Source of the DNA: Bordetella parapertussis
Lineage (GTDB): Bacteria > Pseudomonadota > Gammaproteobacteria > Burkholderiales > SG8-41
Assembly: GCA_945906815.1 (NCBI GenBank)
Contig: CAMDRT010000002.1
Coordinates: 62,001 to 126,000 of the forward strand
Length of the DNA stretch: 64,000 nucleotides
Reading direction: 5' to 3'
Shown piece after piece: positions 8,162 through 16,030 of the stretch; positions within the stretch are counted from its first letter, which is position 1, and each line of letters begins with the position of its first letter. The translations under genes were made by a program, and so were the position numbers. Below the pieces are notes generated by a model, which was given only the letters and a program-made list of their open reading frames with translations, had not been told where the DNA came from and ran no database searches.

Positions 8162-9697
8162 TTAGTAAGAAGTCGGCCAATTGCGCATCAAATGCTGCCC
8201 CACGCCCTTGGTCATGCGCAATTTGTAGACATCCAGCATACGAATCAAATAATCGCGCGTCTCCTGCGGGCGGATCACTGCCTGTGCCGCGTACACCGAT
8301 GCCAGGCCCCACACGTCGATGCCTTTCTCAATATCCTTCAACGCATCCTCATAGCCCGCTTCCCCTTGACCCACGCCATGCACAATCTTGGTGGCGAATT
8401 CAGGGCTCATGAAACTGATTTCCGCACTGGGCCATGCCGCGATGTCATCGGAGTGCCGCCCGCCGCCCATGCACACATAGGCGCGCCCATAACTTTTGCG
8501 AATAATCACCGACAGATGCGGTACGGTAAGCAGAGTCATCGCGTTCATGAAATTCATGATGCGGCCGGGGGCGCCGGCTTTTTCGGCTTCGGTGCCGATC
8601 TGAAATCCCGGCGTATCCACCAGCAACACGATGGGCAAGTTGAACGAATCGCACAACACCAGAAAATCGACAATCTTGCGACAGGCATCGGCGTCGAGCG
8701 CACCACCGCGATGCAGCGGATTGTTGGCGACGATGCCGACACTTTTGCCGCCCAGGCGCGCCAGGGTGGTAACCGCGCTTTTGCCGAACCTCGGCTTCAG
8801 TTCAAACATCGTGTCCTTGTCCACCACGCAACGGATGATGCGCTTGATGTCGTAGACCTGCGTGCGGCTCTCCGGCAGCATGGCAAACACCTTGTCCATG
8901 TCCGCGCCCGATCCCGCGGGCACCGGCGCGTCTGGCGGCGCTTCCTTGTGATGGCTGGGCATGTACGAGAGAAATTTTCTGATCGCCTCGAACACTTCTT
9001 CCTCGGTGTCGACGGCCAGATCAACCAGCCCCGTGATATCCGAGTGCAAGCGCCAACCGCCCAGGTCTTCGGCATTCACTTTTTCGCCCAGCGCCATCGA
9101 CACCAGGCCGGGACTGGAAACCGCGACGGTCGCACCTTTTTGCATGACGGCGAAATCACTGAGGCAAATCATCCACGTCGATGATCCGAACGACGGACCA
9201 AACGCCGCCGCCACCATCGGCGTCTCGCGCGTGCGCCGGAACTGCGTGTTGTCGTTGCCCAGCAGCATACCCATGCCGTGGCCGCCCATGGCATCAGGCA
9301 GGCGCGCGCCGGTAGATTCACCCAGCAGCACCAGCGGCATGCCGCGCTCGATGGCGGTGCGCTTCATGTGGCCGACTTTTTTGCCGTTGGTGTACGAAGT
9401 CGATGCGCCCTTGACGGTGAAATCATTCACCACCACCGCCACATCGCGACCGTCAATTTTGGCGTAGCCCGCGATCTTGCCGTCGGTTGGCGTTTCATCG
9501 GCCTGCTCGGGATATACGCCAGAGGTACCAAATAATCCGGATTCGATGAACGATTCCGCATCCACCAGTTTTGCGATGCGCTCGCGCGCGTTGAGTATCC
9601 CTTTCGCGCTGCGCTTGGCGTACTTGTCAGCGCCGCCGCCGGCAAGCGCCTTGGCGCGGCGTGCTTCGTATTCCGCCAGTAAGGCTTCAAGTGCCAT
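8162..9697 (-). CDS. Acyl-CoA carboxylase carboxyltransferase subunit
   Basis: 511 residues with both halves of the carboxyltransferase (crotonase-like) fold. The N half has SFIESGLFGT, GESTGARLPDAMGGHGMGM and ACGFGPSFG-like small-residue turns; the C half has VGIVANNPLHRGGALDADACR, PIVLLVDTPGFQIGTEAEKAG and IIRKSYGRAYVCMGGGRHSDD, the usual acyl-CoA and biotin site elements. It moves carboxyl from carboxybiotin to an acyl-CoA. A GGAG stands 7 bases before the ATG. It comes directly before the biotin carboxylase in the leftward block. Propionyl-, methylcrotonyl- and geranyl-CoA types cannot be separated by eye. Confidence 0.85.
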   Translation of the reverse strand: MALEALLAEYEARRAKALAGGGADKYAKRSAKGILNARERIAKLVDAESFIESGLFGTSGVYPEQADETPTDGKIAGYAKIDGRDVAVVVNDFTVKGASTSYTNGKKVGHMKRTAIERGMPLVLLGESTGARLPDAMGGHGMGMLLGNDNTQFRRTRETPMVAAAFGPSFGSSTWMICLSDFAVMQKGATVAVSSPGLVSMALGEKVNAEDLGGWRLHSDITGLVDLAVDTEEEVFEAIRKFLSYMPSHHKEAPPDAPVPAGSGADMDKVFAMLPESRTQVYDIKRIIRCVVDKDTMFELKPRFGKSAVTTLARLGGKSVGIVANNPLHRGGALDADACRKIVDFLVLCDSFNLPIVLLVDTPGFQIGTEAEKAGAPGRIMNFMNAMTLLTVPHLSVIIRKSYGRAYVCMGGGRHSDDIAAWPSAEISFMSPEFATKIVHGVGQGEAGYEDALKDIEKGIDVWGLASVYAAQAVIRPQETRDYLIRMLDVYKLRMTKGVGQHLMRNWPTSY

Positions 9698-9741
9698 GTG
9701 GTTCTCCAGAACTAGGTCAAAAATATTTTTAAAACAATACC

Positions 9742-10707
9742 TTACGTAACCGACGGCAAAGCACGTATCGCTGCCGTCAGCGCCGGCACGACTTTCGCAT
9801 AATCTCCCACCACACCAAACTTCGCATCCCGAAAAATCGTCGCATCCGCATCGCTGTTGATCGCAACCATAGTCTTTGCATTACCGCATCCGGCGAGATG
9901 GTGGCTGGCACCGGAAATGCCTACCGCTATATACAGCTCCGGCGTTACAGTTTTCCCGGTAAGCCCGATCTGCATCGCGTGCGGGCACCAGCCGAGATCG
10001 CAGGGCACGCGACTCGCCCCCACCACGCCGCCGAGTATAGCGGCCAATGGCTCCAACACTTTGAACCCTTGCGGCCCGCTCAATCCGCGACCGCCTGCGA
10101 TGATGACTTTGGCGTCTTCAAGGCGTTGTGCGCCGCCGCTGTCGCGTTTGCGTTCGATCACGCGCACGCGCGACGGCGGCAATGCCACCGCAACGATCTC
10201 ACCGCTACGCGTCACATCAGCCGCCAGCGCGCGGTAGATGCCCGGGCGCACCGTCGCTACCGCCGGGCGGTTTTTGAAGCTCACTATTTCACGTGCGTTG
10301 CCGCCATGGCAGGGACGCGTGAACTGCAGCGCAGCGTTATGCTCGGCTATGGCGACACACCCGGTCGCACAGCCATAGTCGAGGCGAAACGCGAGCCGCG
10401 GCGCGAGATCGGCGCCGCTGCTGTTGTGCGCAGTGAGTATCACTGCCGGGTTCTGTTCGCGCGCGAGGCCCGCTGCACAACCTGTCCACGCATCGCTGTT
10501 GTAGGCAGCGGCGGCAGGATCGTCGCTTAGGTAAACCCTATCAGCGCCCTGCGCGATCAATGTTTGCGCGACGCGCTGATCCGCGCCCAGCGCCAGCGCT
10601 GCAACCCTTGCGCCGCCCGCAAGTGTGCGTGCCAGCGCGAGCAACTCCAGGCCCACCGCCGCTGGTTTGCCACCAACCAGTTCCAGGATCACCAGCGCAC
10701 CGCTCAT
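9742..10707 (-). CDS. etfA: Electron transfer flavoprotein alpha subunit
   Basis: 321 residues. The N domain is poorly conserved as usual; the C-terminal FAD domain carries DAKVIIAGGRGLSGPQGFKV, GASRVPCDLGWCPHAMQIGLTG and ISGASHHLAGCGNAKTMVAIN with the D-x-D-A-x-IF segment after it, the classic EtfA signature. With EtfB it accepts electrons from acyl-CoA dehydrogenases and passes them to the quinone pool through ETF:quinone oxidoreductase. It overlaps the stop of etfB by four bases (ATGA), so the two are translationally coupled. Some residues differ from the common signature (Cys in DLGWCPH, Cys in GCGNAKT), suggesting a paralogue dedicated to this pathway rather than the main ETF. Confidence 0.85.
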   Translation of the reverse strand: MSGALVILELVGGKPAAVGLELLALARTLAGGARVAALALGADQRVAQTLIAQGADRVYLSDDPAAAAYNSDAWTGCAAGLAREQNPAVILTAHNSSGADLAPRLAFRLDYGCATGCVAIAEHNAALQFTRPCHGGNAREIVSFKNRPAVATVRPGIYRALAADVTRSGEIVAVALPPSRVRVIERKRDSGGAQRLEDAKVIIAGGRGLSGPQGFKVLEPLAAILGGVVGASRVPCDLGWCPHAMQIGLTGKTVTPELYIAVGISGASHHLAGCGNAKTMVAINSDADATIFRDAKFGVVGDYAKVVPALTAAIRALPSVT

Positions 10708-11498
10708 AGCACCCGCGCCTCACGCAGTCGCAACGCCAGCTTCGCGCCCTGTTCTTCAGGCGTGGCGCCGGCAATCAGCTCACAGCGGCCGTCCTTCACC
10801 GGCACAAACAATCGTTCGCGCACGCAGCGCGCGGCAAGCGTCGACGCCTGCAAGCCCAAATCCAGCGCCGACCATTGCACGAGGGGCTTGCGGGCAGCGC
10901 GCATGGTCTCGCGCAGGGTAGGCGCGCGCGGCGGCCCTATTTCATTCGACACCGTCACCACCGCCGGCAACATGACTTCAACGATTTCACTGCCGTCATC
11001 CAGCACGCGCTCCACGCGCAGCTGATGATCCGCAACGCTCACCTGCATGGCAAAGCTCAGCACCGGCACACCCAGCAACTCGCCCACCGCAGCACCCACG
11101 ATGCCGGCATCGCTATCCGCCGCCTGTCTTCCGCTCAACACCAGATCGACGGCGCCGAGTTTTTTCACCGCCGCCGTCAGTGCCTGCGCCGTGGTGACGC
11201 TGTCGCCCTCATTGAATGCGGCATCCGCCAGCAGCACGCCATCGTCCGCACCCATCGCGAGGCCGTGTTTCAGCGCGTTGCGCGACGTCTCATCGCCCAG
11301 CGTCAGCACCGTGATGCGTGTGCCTGCGTGGGCTTCGCGTATGCGCAGCGCCGCCTCGATGGCTTGTTCATCGAACGGACTGACCACATGTTTTAACCCC
11401 GCTGCCGGCACCATCTTCCGCGCCTGCGCATCGATGCTGAACATGCTGAAAGCGGCTTCGGGATCGGGAATGTATTTGATGCAAACGACGAGGTGCAT
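10704..11498 (-). CDS. etfB: Electron transfer flavoprotein beta subunit
   Basis: 264 residues starting MHLVVCIKYIPDPEAAFSM. Visible EtfB elements are the N-terminal VCIKYIPD strand-turn, VVSPFDEQAIEAALRIRE, the AMP-binding DLVLSGRQAADSDAGIVG and LPAVVTVSNEIGPPRAPTLRETMRA. It pairs with EtfA, which it precedes. No acyl-CoA dehydrogenase gene is present in the window. The leader just before the ATG consists of a 7-base-period repeat and lacks an obvious Shine-Dalgarno sequence, so translation may be weak or depend on other features. Confidence 0.85.
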   Translation of the reverse strand: MHLVVCIKYIPDPEAAFSMFSIDAQARKMVPAAGLKHVVSPFDEQAIEAALRIREAHAGTRITVLTLGDETSRNALKHGLAMGADDGVLLADAAFNEGDSVTTAQALTAAVKKLGAVDLVLSGRQAADSDAGIVGAAVGELLGVPVLSFAMQVSVADHQLRVERVLDDGSEIVEVMLPAVVTVSNEIGPPRAPTLRETMRAARKPLVQWSALDLGLQASTLAARCVRERLFVPVKDGRCELIAGATPEEQGAKLALRLREARVL

Positions 11499-11500
11499 TT

Positions 11501-11572
11501 TGCGTGAGGCGTGAGAGGTGAGGCGTGAAGCGCGCAGGCGGCAAGGTACGCCTCACGCCTTACCCCTCACGA
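11501..11572. repeat. Facing 7-base-period arrays (GTGAGGC type)
   Basis: Left arm reads GTGAGGC GTGAGAG GTGAGGC GTGAAGC; right arm, on the complement, reads GTGAGGG GTAAGGC GTGAGGC GTA. A 20-base GC-rich spacer separates them. It fills the gap between the sulfite-oxidase-like gene and etfB and runs up to the etfB start codon. Confidence 0.8.
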
Positions 11573-11573
11573 C

Positions 11574-12818
11574 CTAGTCGACGGTGACGTCGGTAGGCAC
11601 TATCCCATCAAAATGCTTGCGCTGATAATTCCACGGTATCTGCGGCTGCACACGTCCCGTCTCATCGGTGGCGCGGGCCATGATCTGATAGGCGCCCGGC
11701 TTATCCACCTCCCACAGCAGCGACCAGCGCACCCACAACCAGCGTTCGAGCGGCTCTTCGAGATGGGCATCGGCCCATGATTTGCCGCCATCGATGCTCA
11801 CTTCAACACGCTGCACCCTACCCATGCCGCTCCATGCGCGGCCTTGTATTTTGTGCGTGCCACGTTCCAGCGGCGAATCCTCGTCCAGCGGATTGAGGAT
11901 GATGCAGCGCACGCCCATCGCCGTGATCATTTCTTTTTGGGGGTCGTCGGGGCCGTTGCCATAGGTAAAGTAGTGATGCTGATAGTAATACTGTGGCAGG
12001 TGGTCGAGCACTTCGATCTGCTCCAGCCATTTCACCCACCAGTTACCGGACCAGCCCGGCGTCACCACGCGCACCGGCGCGCCATGGATGTGGGTGAGCC
12101 ATTCGCCGTTCATCGACCACGCCAGCAACGTGTCCGGGTGCATGGCTTTGGCCATCGGCAGGCCTTTTTCGTAATGGATAATACCCGGATCGACCAGCTT
12201 GAAATCGGAGCGTCCCACCGAGCGGTACTGCACGGCAAGATCGGGCTGCCCTCGGTCGAACCCCCGCAAGCGCACCGCCACTGCGTTATCCCTGATGCCC
12301 GCCTTTTTCAGCACTTCCATCAGCGGCACGCCGGTGAATTCACCCGCGCTCACCGCACAGGTGGTGGTGGATTCGTTGCTGATTTGATCGCTACTGGGCA
12401 CGATGTTTTTCTCGCGCTGCGCCGCGCGCGCATTCATGTCCTGTTGGTTGATGCGCGAGGGCTTGTTGCCGCCTCTTTGCTGGTAATCAAAAAAACCTGC
12501 ATCGTTGCCTGCGCACTCGGTCACGGCACGCACCGTGCGGCCCGGCAGCTTGCGCAAATCCTTCAGCGACATTTCGATGGGCCGATCCACCAGCCCGCCG
12601 ATGGACAAAATCCAGTCGTCGGGATGCATCGGCTCCGGCACCTCCAGCTGATTCACCACGTAATAGGCATCGGTGGGCGTGAGCAGACCTTCGAGTTCGG
12701 TAATCGGCGCACGGCCATTGATGACGCGACCCTGCGTGTCTTTGCCGGCGTTGATCACCGCGCGCTTGCGGTCCGGCCAACCCATCACCCAATCGCCTTC
12801 GATTTCAGGTCTAGCCAT
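11574..12818 (-). CDS. Sulfite oxidase-family molybdopterin oxidoreductase
   Basis: 414 residues from the ATG reading MARPEIEGDW. The molybdopterin domain includes VRAVTECAGN with the molybdenum-ligand Cys at about 102, and GEFTGVPLMEVLKKAG; the region with WLTHIHGAPVRVVTPGWSG and SGNWWVKWLEQIEV is the substrate/cofactor site, followed by an Ig-like dimerisation domain (VQRVEVSIDGGKSW). No haem domain and no Tat or Sec signal is visible at the N terminus, unlike typical periplasmic sulfite dehydrogenases. A stretch of about 35 residues after the Cys is an apparent insertion. The ATG follows the stop of the Gfo/Idh gene by one base, so coupling is expected. Substrate uncertain. Confidence 0.8.
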   Translation of the reverse strand: MARPEIEGDWVMGWPDRKRAVINAGKDTQGRVINGRAPITELEGLLTPTDAYYVVNQLEVPEPMHPDDWILSIGGLVDRPIEMSLKDLRKLPGRTVRAVTECAGNDAGFFDYQQRGGNKPSRINQQDMNARAAQREKNIVPSSDQISNESTTTCAVSAGEFTGVPLMEVLKKAGIRDNAVAVRLRGFDRGQPDLAVQYRSVGRSDFKLVDPGIIHYEKGLPMAKAMHPDTLLAWSMNGEWLTHIHGAPVRVVTPGWSGNWWVKWLEQIEVLDHLPQYYYQHHYFTYGNGPDDPQKEMITAMGVRCIILNPLDEDSPLERGTHKIQGRAWSGMGRVQRVEVSIDGGKSWADAHLEEPLERWLWVRWSLLWEVDKPGAYQIMARATDETGRVQPQIPWNYQRKHFDGIVPTDVTVD

Positions 12819-12819
12819 A

Positions 12820-13923
12820 TCAGGCCACCGGCAACGTCCGACCAGCATCCGAAGCCTGCTGGAGGGTGTCGATGAAGTGATGCAGGCCAACCGCGGTGTC
12901 AAACGTCGGCAGGCGACTGTCACTCTTACCGGTGCGGATCACTTCGGCGAACAGCGCATACATCTGTCCGACGTTGAACGGATCGCCGCGCGGGAAGCTC
13001 TCAGGAACATGGTTGAAGCGCTCCGGTATCGCAAGCTCGCTCAACGTCTGGCTACGCTGTGCACCCTGCACCCGCAGCATCTCACCGCGCTGCGACGAGA
13101 CGCTGCCGGTGGCGACCAGCGTGCCTACACGCCCGAAGATCTCCATCCGAAAACCGCCACCGGCCCAGGGGACGGCACCCACATGCACCGACGCCACCGC
13201 GCCGCTCACCAACTGTCCGCTAACCAGCACATTGTCCGGCGAGGTGACATCCACCATCTTTTTGGTGTCGGTCTCGTACCATTGCTTGGCCTGCGTGGTG
13301 ACCATACACGCCACCCGCGCGAAATTGCCCACCACGAAGCGCAAGGCGTCGATGACATGGCCGTTAGCGATGGTCAGGGTGTTCGCGCCCAGACTGGCAT
13401 CACGTTGCCAGGTGCGGCTGGAGGGGCGCTCCAGTGTGCCGTCACGCATGGTGGTGACGTGACAGGCCAGCACCTCTCCCACATAACCGGTTTCAATCAG
13501 TTCCTTGATATAAAGCAGTGCGGGACTGACCCGCGATTGCAGGCCGCAGGCCGTCAGCACGCCCTTGGCACGGGCCAGCGCCGCCAGTTCTTCGGCTTCG
13601 GCGGTGGTGCGCCCCAGCGGCCATTCGGTGTAGACATGTTTACCGGCTTCGATAGCGGCCTTGGTCGTTTCATAGTGCGATGGCACCCGCACCACCACCG
13701 CCACCGCGTCGATTTCTTGGGATGCCACCATCGCGCGATAATCGGTGAACGCGAGTTTCGCACCGAATGCCACGCGCGCCGCCTCCGCGCTCTCAGGGTT
13801 GCGCGTGCAAACCGCGGTCAGTTCGACATCGGGGCTGGCCCGCAGCGCCGGGAAGTGTGACTGGGAAGCCCAGGTCGAACCAACGTTGGCGCCTATAAAT
13901 CCCAGACGAATCTTGTTTGCCAT
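12820..13923 (-). CDS. Gfo/Idh/MocA-family oxidoreductase
   Basis: 367 residues. The N-terminal Rossmann fold starts IRLGFIGANVGSTWASQSHF, and the domain boundary contains VYTEWPLGRTTAEAEELAALA, the family EKPLA-type motif with EWPLG in place of EKP; the Lys normally used in catalysis appears to be Trp. The C domain has LGANTLTIANGHVIDALRFV. Family members are NAD(P)-dependent sugar or polyol dehydrogenases. AAGGAG precedes the ATG by about 8 bases. It is the first gene of the leftward pair with the molybdoenzyme. Because the catalytic Lys is missing, activity could differ from classical members. Confidence 0.8.
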   Translation of the reverse strand: MANKIRLGFIGANVGSTWASQSHFPALRASPDVELTAVCTRNPESAEAARVAFGAKLAFTDYRAMVASQEIDAVAVVVRVPSHYETTKAAIEAGKHVYTEWPLGRTTAEAEELAALARAKGVLTACGLQSRVSPALLYIKELIETGYVGEVLACHVTTMRDGTLERPSSRTWQRDASLGANTLTIANGHVIDALRFVVGNFARVACMVTTQAKQWYETDTKKMVDVTSPDNVLVSGQLVSGAVASVHVGAVPWAGGGFRMEIFGRVGTLVATGSVSSQRGEMLRVQGAQRSQTLSELAIPERFNHVPESFPRGDPFNVGQMYALFAEVIRTGKSDSRLPTFDTAVGLHHFIDTLQQASDAGRTLPVA

Positions 13924-14048
13924 GAAGCATGCTCCTTAGAAGGGTTACGTCTTGCAGTATTCCAGAAACCGCACGCGCCGCTGAAGGCGGTGCTGGTGCG
14001 TATGGCGGCTGTGCTACTTGTGGCTATACCCAAGCAATGAACAGCCCA

Positions 14049-14122
14049 CGATCATACACCCGTGGAAAGCAGCGGCCTCACCCGCATCATCCGGGAAATC
14101 GGCCGCGGCAAGAACGCTGCGC
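14049..14122 (+). pseudogene. Truncated duplicate of the ybiB 5' end
   Basis: Bases 14049-14122 match 14999-15072 with three differences in 74, including the 13 bases before the GTG start and the first 20 codons of ybiB (VESSGLTRIIREIGRGKNAA). After that the similarity ends and the frame is not kept. The intact gene follows 0.95 kb later, with the M23 peptidase gene between the copies. It is a remnant left by duplication or by insertion between repeats. Confidence 0.85.
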
Positions 14123-14166
14123 ACGCCATTGCAGCGGGGACGAAAGTGTGAACCGGTCAGCGCCTC

Positions 14167-14952
14167 TCACTGGCAGGCTACGGGCCACACGAATCGGGCA
14201 GCCGCAGGAAAAACTTTGCCGCTGCCGTCGACGTATCCCACCGCCAGCTGGCGTACGTCGCCTGCCAAAGCATCGCCGTCAGTGGGCGTTTTGAGGTTGG
14301 GAATATAGATCGTCAAAGGGTCGATTATGGTAGTGTCCCGGCCCATCAGAAATTCACCGTTCGCCTGGTCAACCAGCGGCAGCTTATGCTCATGTATTGC
14401 CCTCAGTGTCAGGTGCAAATGTGGGTAGCCGGCCTCCCTATAATGACCGCCCACTGTTCCTGTTTTTCCCGAGAGGGCGATGGTTTGACCCAATCGTACC
14501 AGCTTGCCCGGTTCTACACGCGGCTTCTCGACCAGATGCTGATACTTCGACAGAAACGCAAATGGCAACCCGGTATGCTGCGGTAGATGTAGCAGCCAGA
14601 CATAAATTCCCTCCATCATGCCGCCTTCGCCGACGGCAAACACCCGGCCCGGCGCAATGGCAAGCAGCGGCGTTCCTTCATTCAGCGACAGATCGATACC
14701 CCCATGCTTGCCAGCAGCACCACCCGTTTTACGCGGGCTGCCGTCGTAACGCGTGGGAGAGGCGTAAGGCGAGGCGATCGGGGTGCAAAGGGCGCCTCCC
14801 TCGAAGCGGACCGACAGCCCGGCACTGGGCTGCGACTGCCCAAAGTCAGCGCCGGGTTGGCCGCCGCCACGCCGCTGTGCCAGTGCCGGAGTGACGCACC
14901 CCAGCGCCATACTTAACGTAGCGATGACGACGGCTTGAATCAAGAAGCGCAT
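14167..14952 (-). CDS. M23-family metallopeptidase, exported
   Basis: 261 residues from the ATG reading MRFLIQAVVIATLSMALG. The first 26 residues form a Sec signal, with cleavage likely after PALA. The peptidase domain has GKHGGIDLSLNEGTPLLAIA (Zn ligands His and Asp), a GxVxxVGEGG turn, and PHLHLTL with the HxH pair, so the catalytic zinc site looks intact. Such enzymes cut peptidoglycan peptide cross-links in the periplasm. An insertion of about 20 residues follows the first ligands. The gene lies between two copies of the ybiB 5' end and points leftward, suggesting it was placed there by a rearrangement. A Cys at about 19 is not in a good lipobox. Confidence 0.8.
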   Translation of the reverse strand: MRFLIQAVVIATLSMALGCVTPALAQRRGGGQPGADFGQSQPSAGLSVRFEGGALCTPIASPYASPTRYDGSPRKTGGAAGKHGGIDLSLNEGTPLLAIAPGRVFAVGEGGMMEGIYVWLLHLPQHTGLPFAFLSKYQHLVEKPRVEPGKLVRLGQTIALSGKTGTVGGHYREAGYPHLHLTLRAIHEHKLPLVDQANGEFLMGRDTTIIDPLTIYIPNLKTPTDGDALAGDVRQLAVGYVDGSGKVFPAAARFVWPVACQ

Positions 14953-15011
14953 GTTTTTATGGATGCTTTCAAGAGTGAGTACGCTTTCGCCGACTGTGCG
15001 ATCATACACCC

Positions 15012-15968
15012 GTGGAAACCAGCGACCTCACCCGCATCATCAGGGAAATCGGCCGCGGCAAGAACGCTGCGCGCGATTTGAACCGTGACGACGCGCAGGC
15101 GTTGTTTGCCGCGATGCTGGCCGGCGCAGTACCGGATTTGCAGTTGGGTGCGGTGCTGATGGCACTGCGCATCAAGGGCGAGTCGCTGGAGGAACTGGCG
15201 GGGTTCCTTGCTGCGTGCGAGACGAGTTACCCGCATTTAAGCGCACCTGCGGGTACTGTGCCGCTGGTGATCCCGGCGTATAACGGCGCGCGGCAGTTGC
15301 CCAATTTGACACCATTGCTGGCGCAGCTGGTGGCGCGCGCAGGCGTGCCGGTGTTGGTGCAGGGGGTAACGGCTGACCCCGGCCGCGTGAGCACGCATGA
15401 GGTGTTGCTGGCGATGGGTGTCAGTGCCGCACAATCCCCGGCGCAAGCGCAATCACAGTTGCATCAACACGGCCTGGCGTTGATCGGCATTGAGGTGCTC
15501 GCGCCGCCGCTGGCGCGCGTGCTCGCCTTGCGGCGTGCGATGGGCGTGCGCAGTTCGGGGCATACGCTAGCGAAGATGCTGCAGCCCTTCAACACCCCGG
15601 CAGTGCGGCTGGTGAGCGTGACGCATCCCGAATACATAACCCGCATGCGCGCGTTTTTTACCTGCCATGCCGCCAACGCCCTGTTGCTGCGTGGCGCGGA
15701 GGGCGAAGCCGTAGCGCATCCGCGGCGCGAACCGGCAGTGGATTGGCTCGACGGCGTGTCAGTCGAATCCTGGCGTGCAGGGGCGGCCGAGAACCCGCAA
15801 TTGCCTGACAGCCGCGACGCTGCGGTGACGGCGGATTGGATCAACGGCGCACTGGCGGGCGTACATCCGGTGCCGGCGGCGATTGCGCATCAGGCCGCTT
15901 GTTGCATACGGGCGGCACGGATTGTGGCCGGCCCTACGCCTCGCACCGTGGCATCCGGCGACGCTTGA
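15012..15968 (+). CDS. ybiB: YbiB-like protein (anthranilate phosphoribosyltransferase fold)
   Basis: 318 residues from a GTG. It has the helical N domain (DAQALFAAMLAGAVPDLQLGAVLMALRIKGES) and the nucleoside-phosphorylase-type alpha/beta domain of the TrpD2/YbiB group, with VPLVIPAYNGARQLPNLTPLLA where real TrpD enzymes have the phosphate-binding GTGGD loop. That replacement is typical of YbiB, which binds nucleic acids and is linked to the SOS/LexA regulon in E. coli rather than to tryptophan synthesis. The gene is preceded by the only intact copy of a 74-base duplicated segment. The start is supported by conservation of the same GTG context in the remnant copy. Confidence 0.8.
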   Translation: METSDLTRIIREIGRGKNAARDLNRDDAQALFAAMLAGAVPDLQLGAVLMALRIKGESLEELAGFLAACETSYPHLSAPAGTVPLVIPAYNGARQLPNLTPLLAQLVARAGVPVLVQGVTADPGRVSTHEVLLAMGVSAAQSPAQAQSQLHQHGLALIGIEVLAPPLARVLALRRAMGVRSSGHTLAKMLQPFNTPAVRLVSVTHPEYITRMRAFFTCHAANALLLRGAEGEAVAHPRREPAVDWLDGVSVESWRAGAAENPQLPDSRDAAVTADWINGALAGVHPVPAAIAHQAACCIRAARIVAGPTPRTVASGDA

Positions 15969-16030
15969 ATCTTGTATGCGCCGCCACGGCGGCCATAGCG
16001 CAAATCGCCCTTCGCGAGAGGAGATGCATC

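Noticed and set aside
14890-14900. Lipobox in the M23 peptidase (ALGC)
   Set aside because: The residue order does not fit a lipobox well and a standard cleavage site (PALA) follows.
14953-15009. Upstream start for the M23 peptidase
   Set aside because: It would place 19 charged residues before a clear signal peptide and overlap the duplicated segment.
15836-16030. Long N-terminal extension of the LigB-type protein
   Set aside because: It overlaps ybiB in another frame and resembles no dioxygenase; the GTG at 16031 has a good GAGGAG site.
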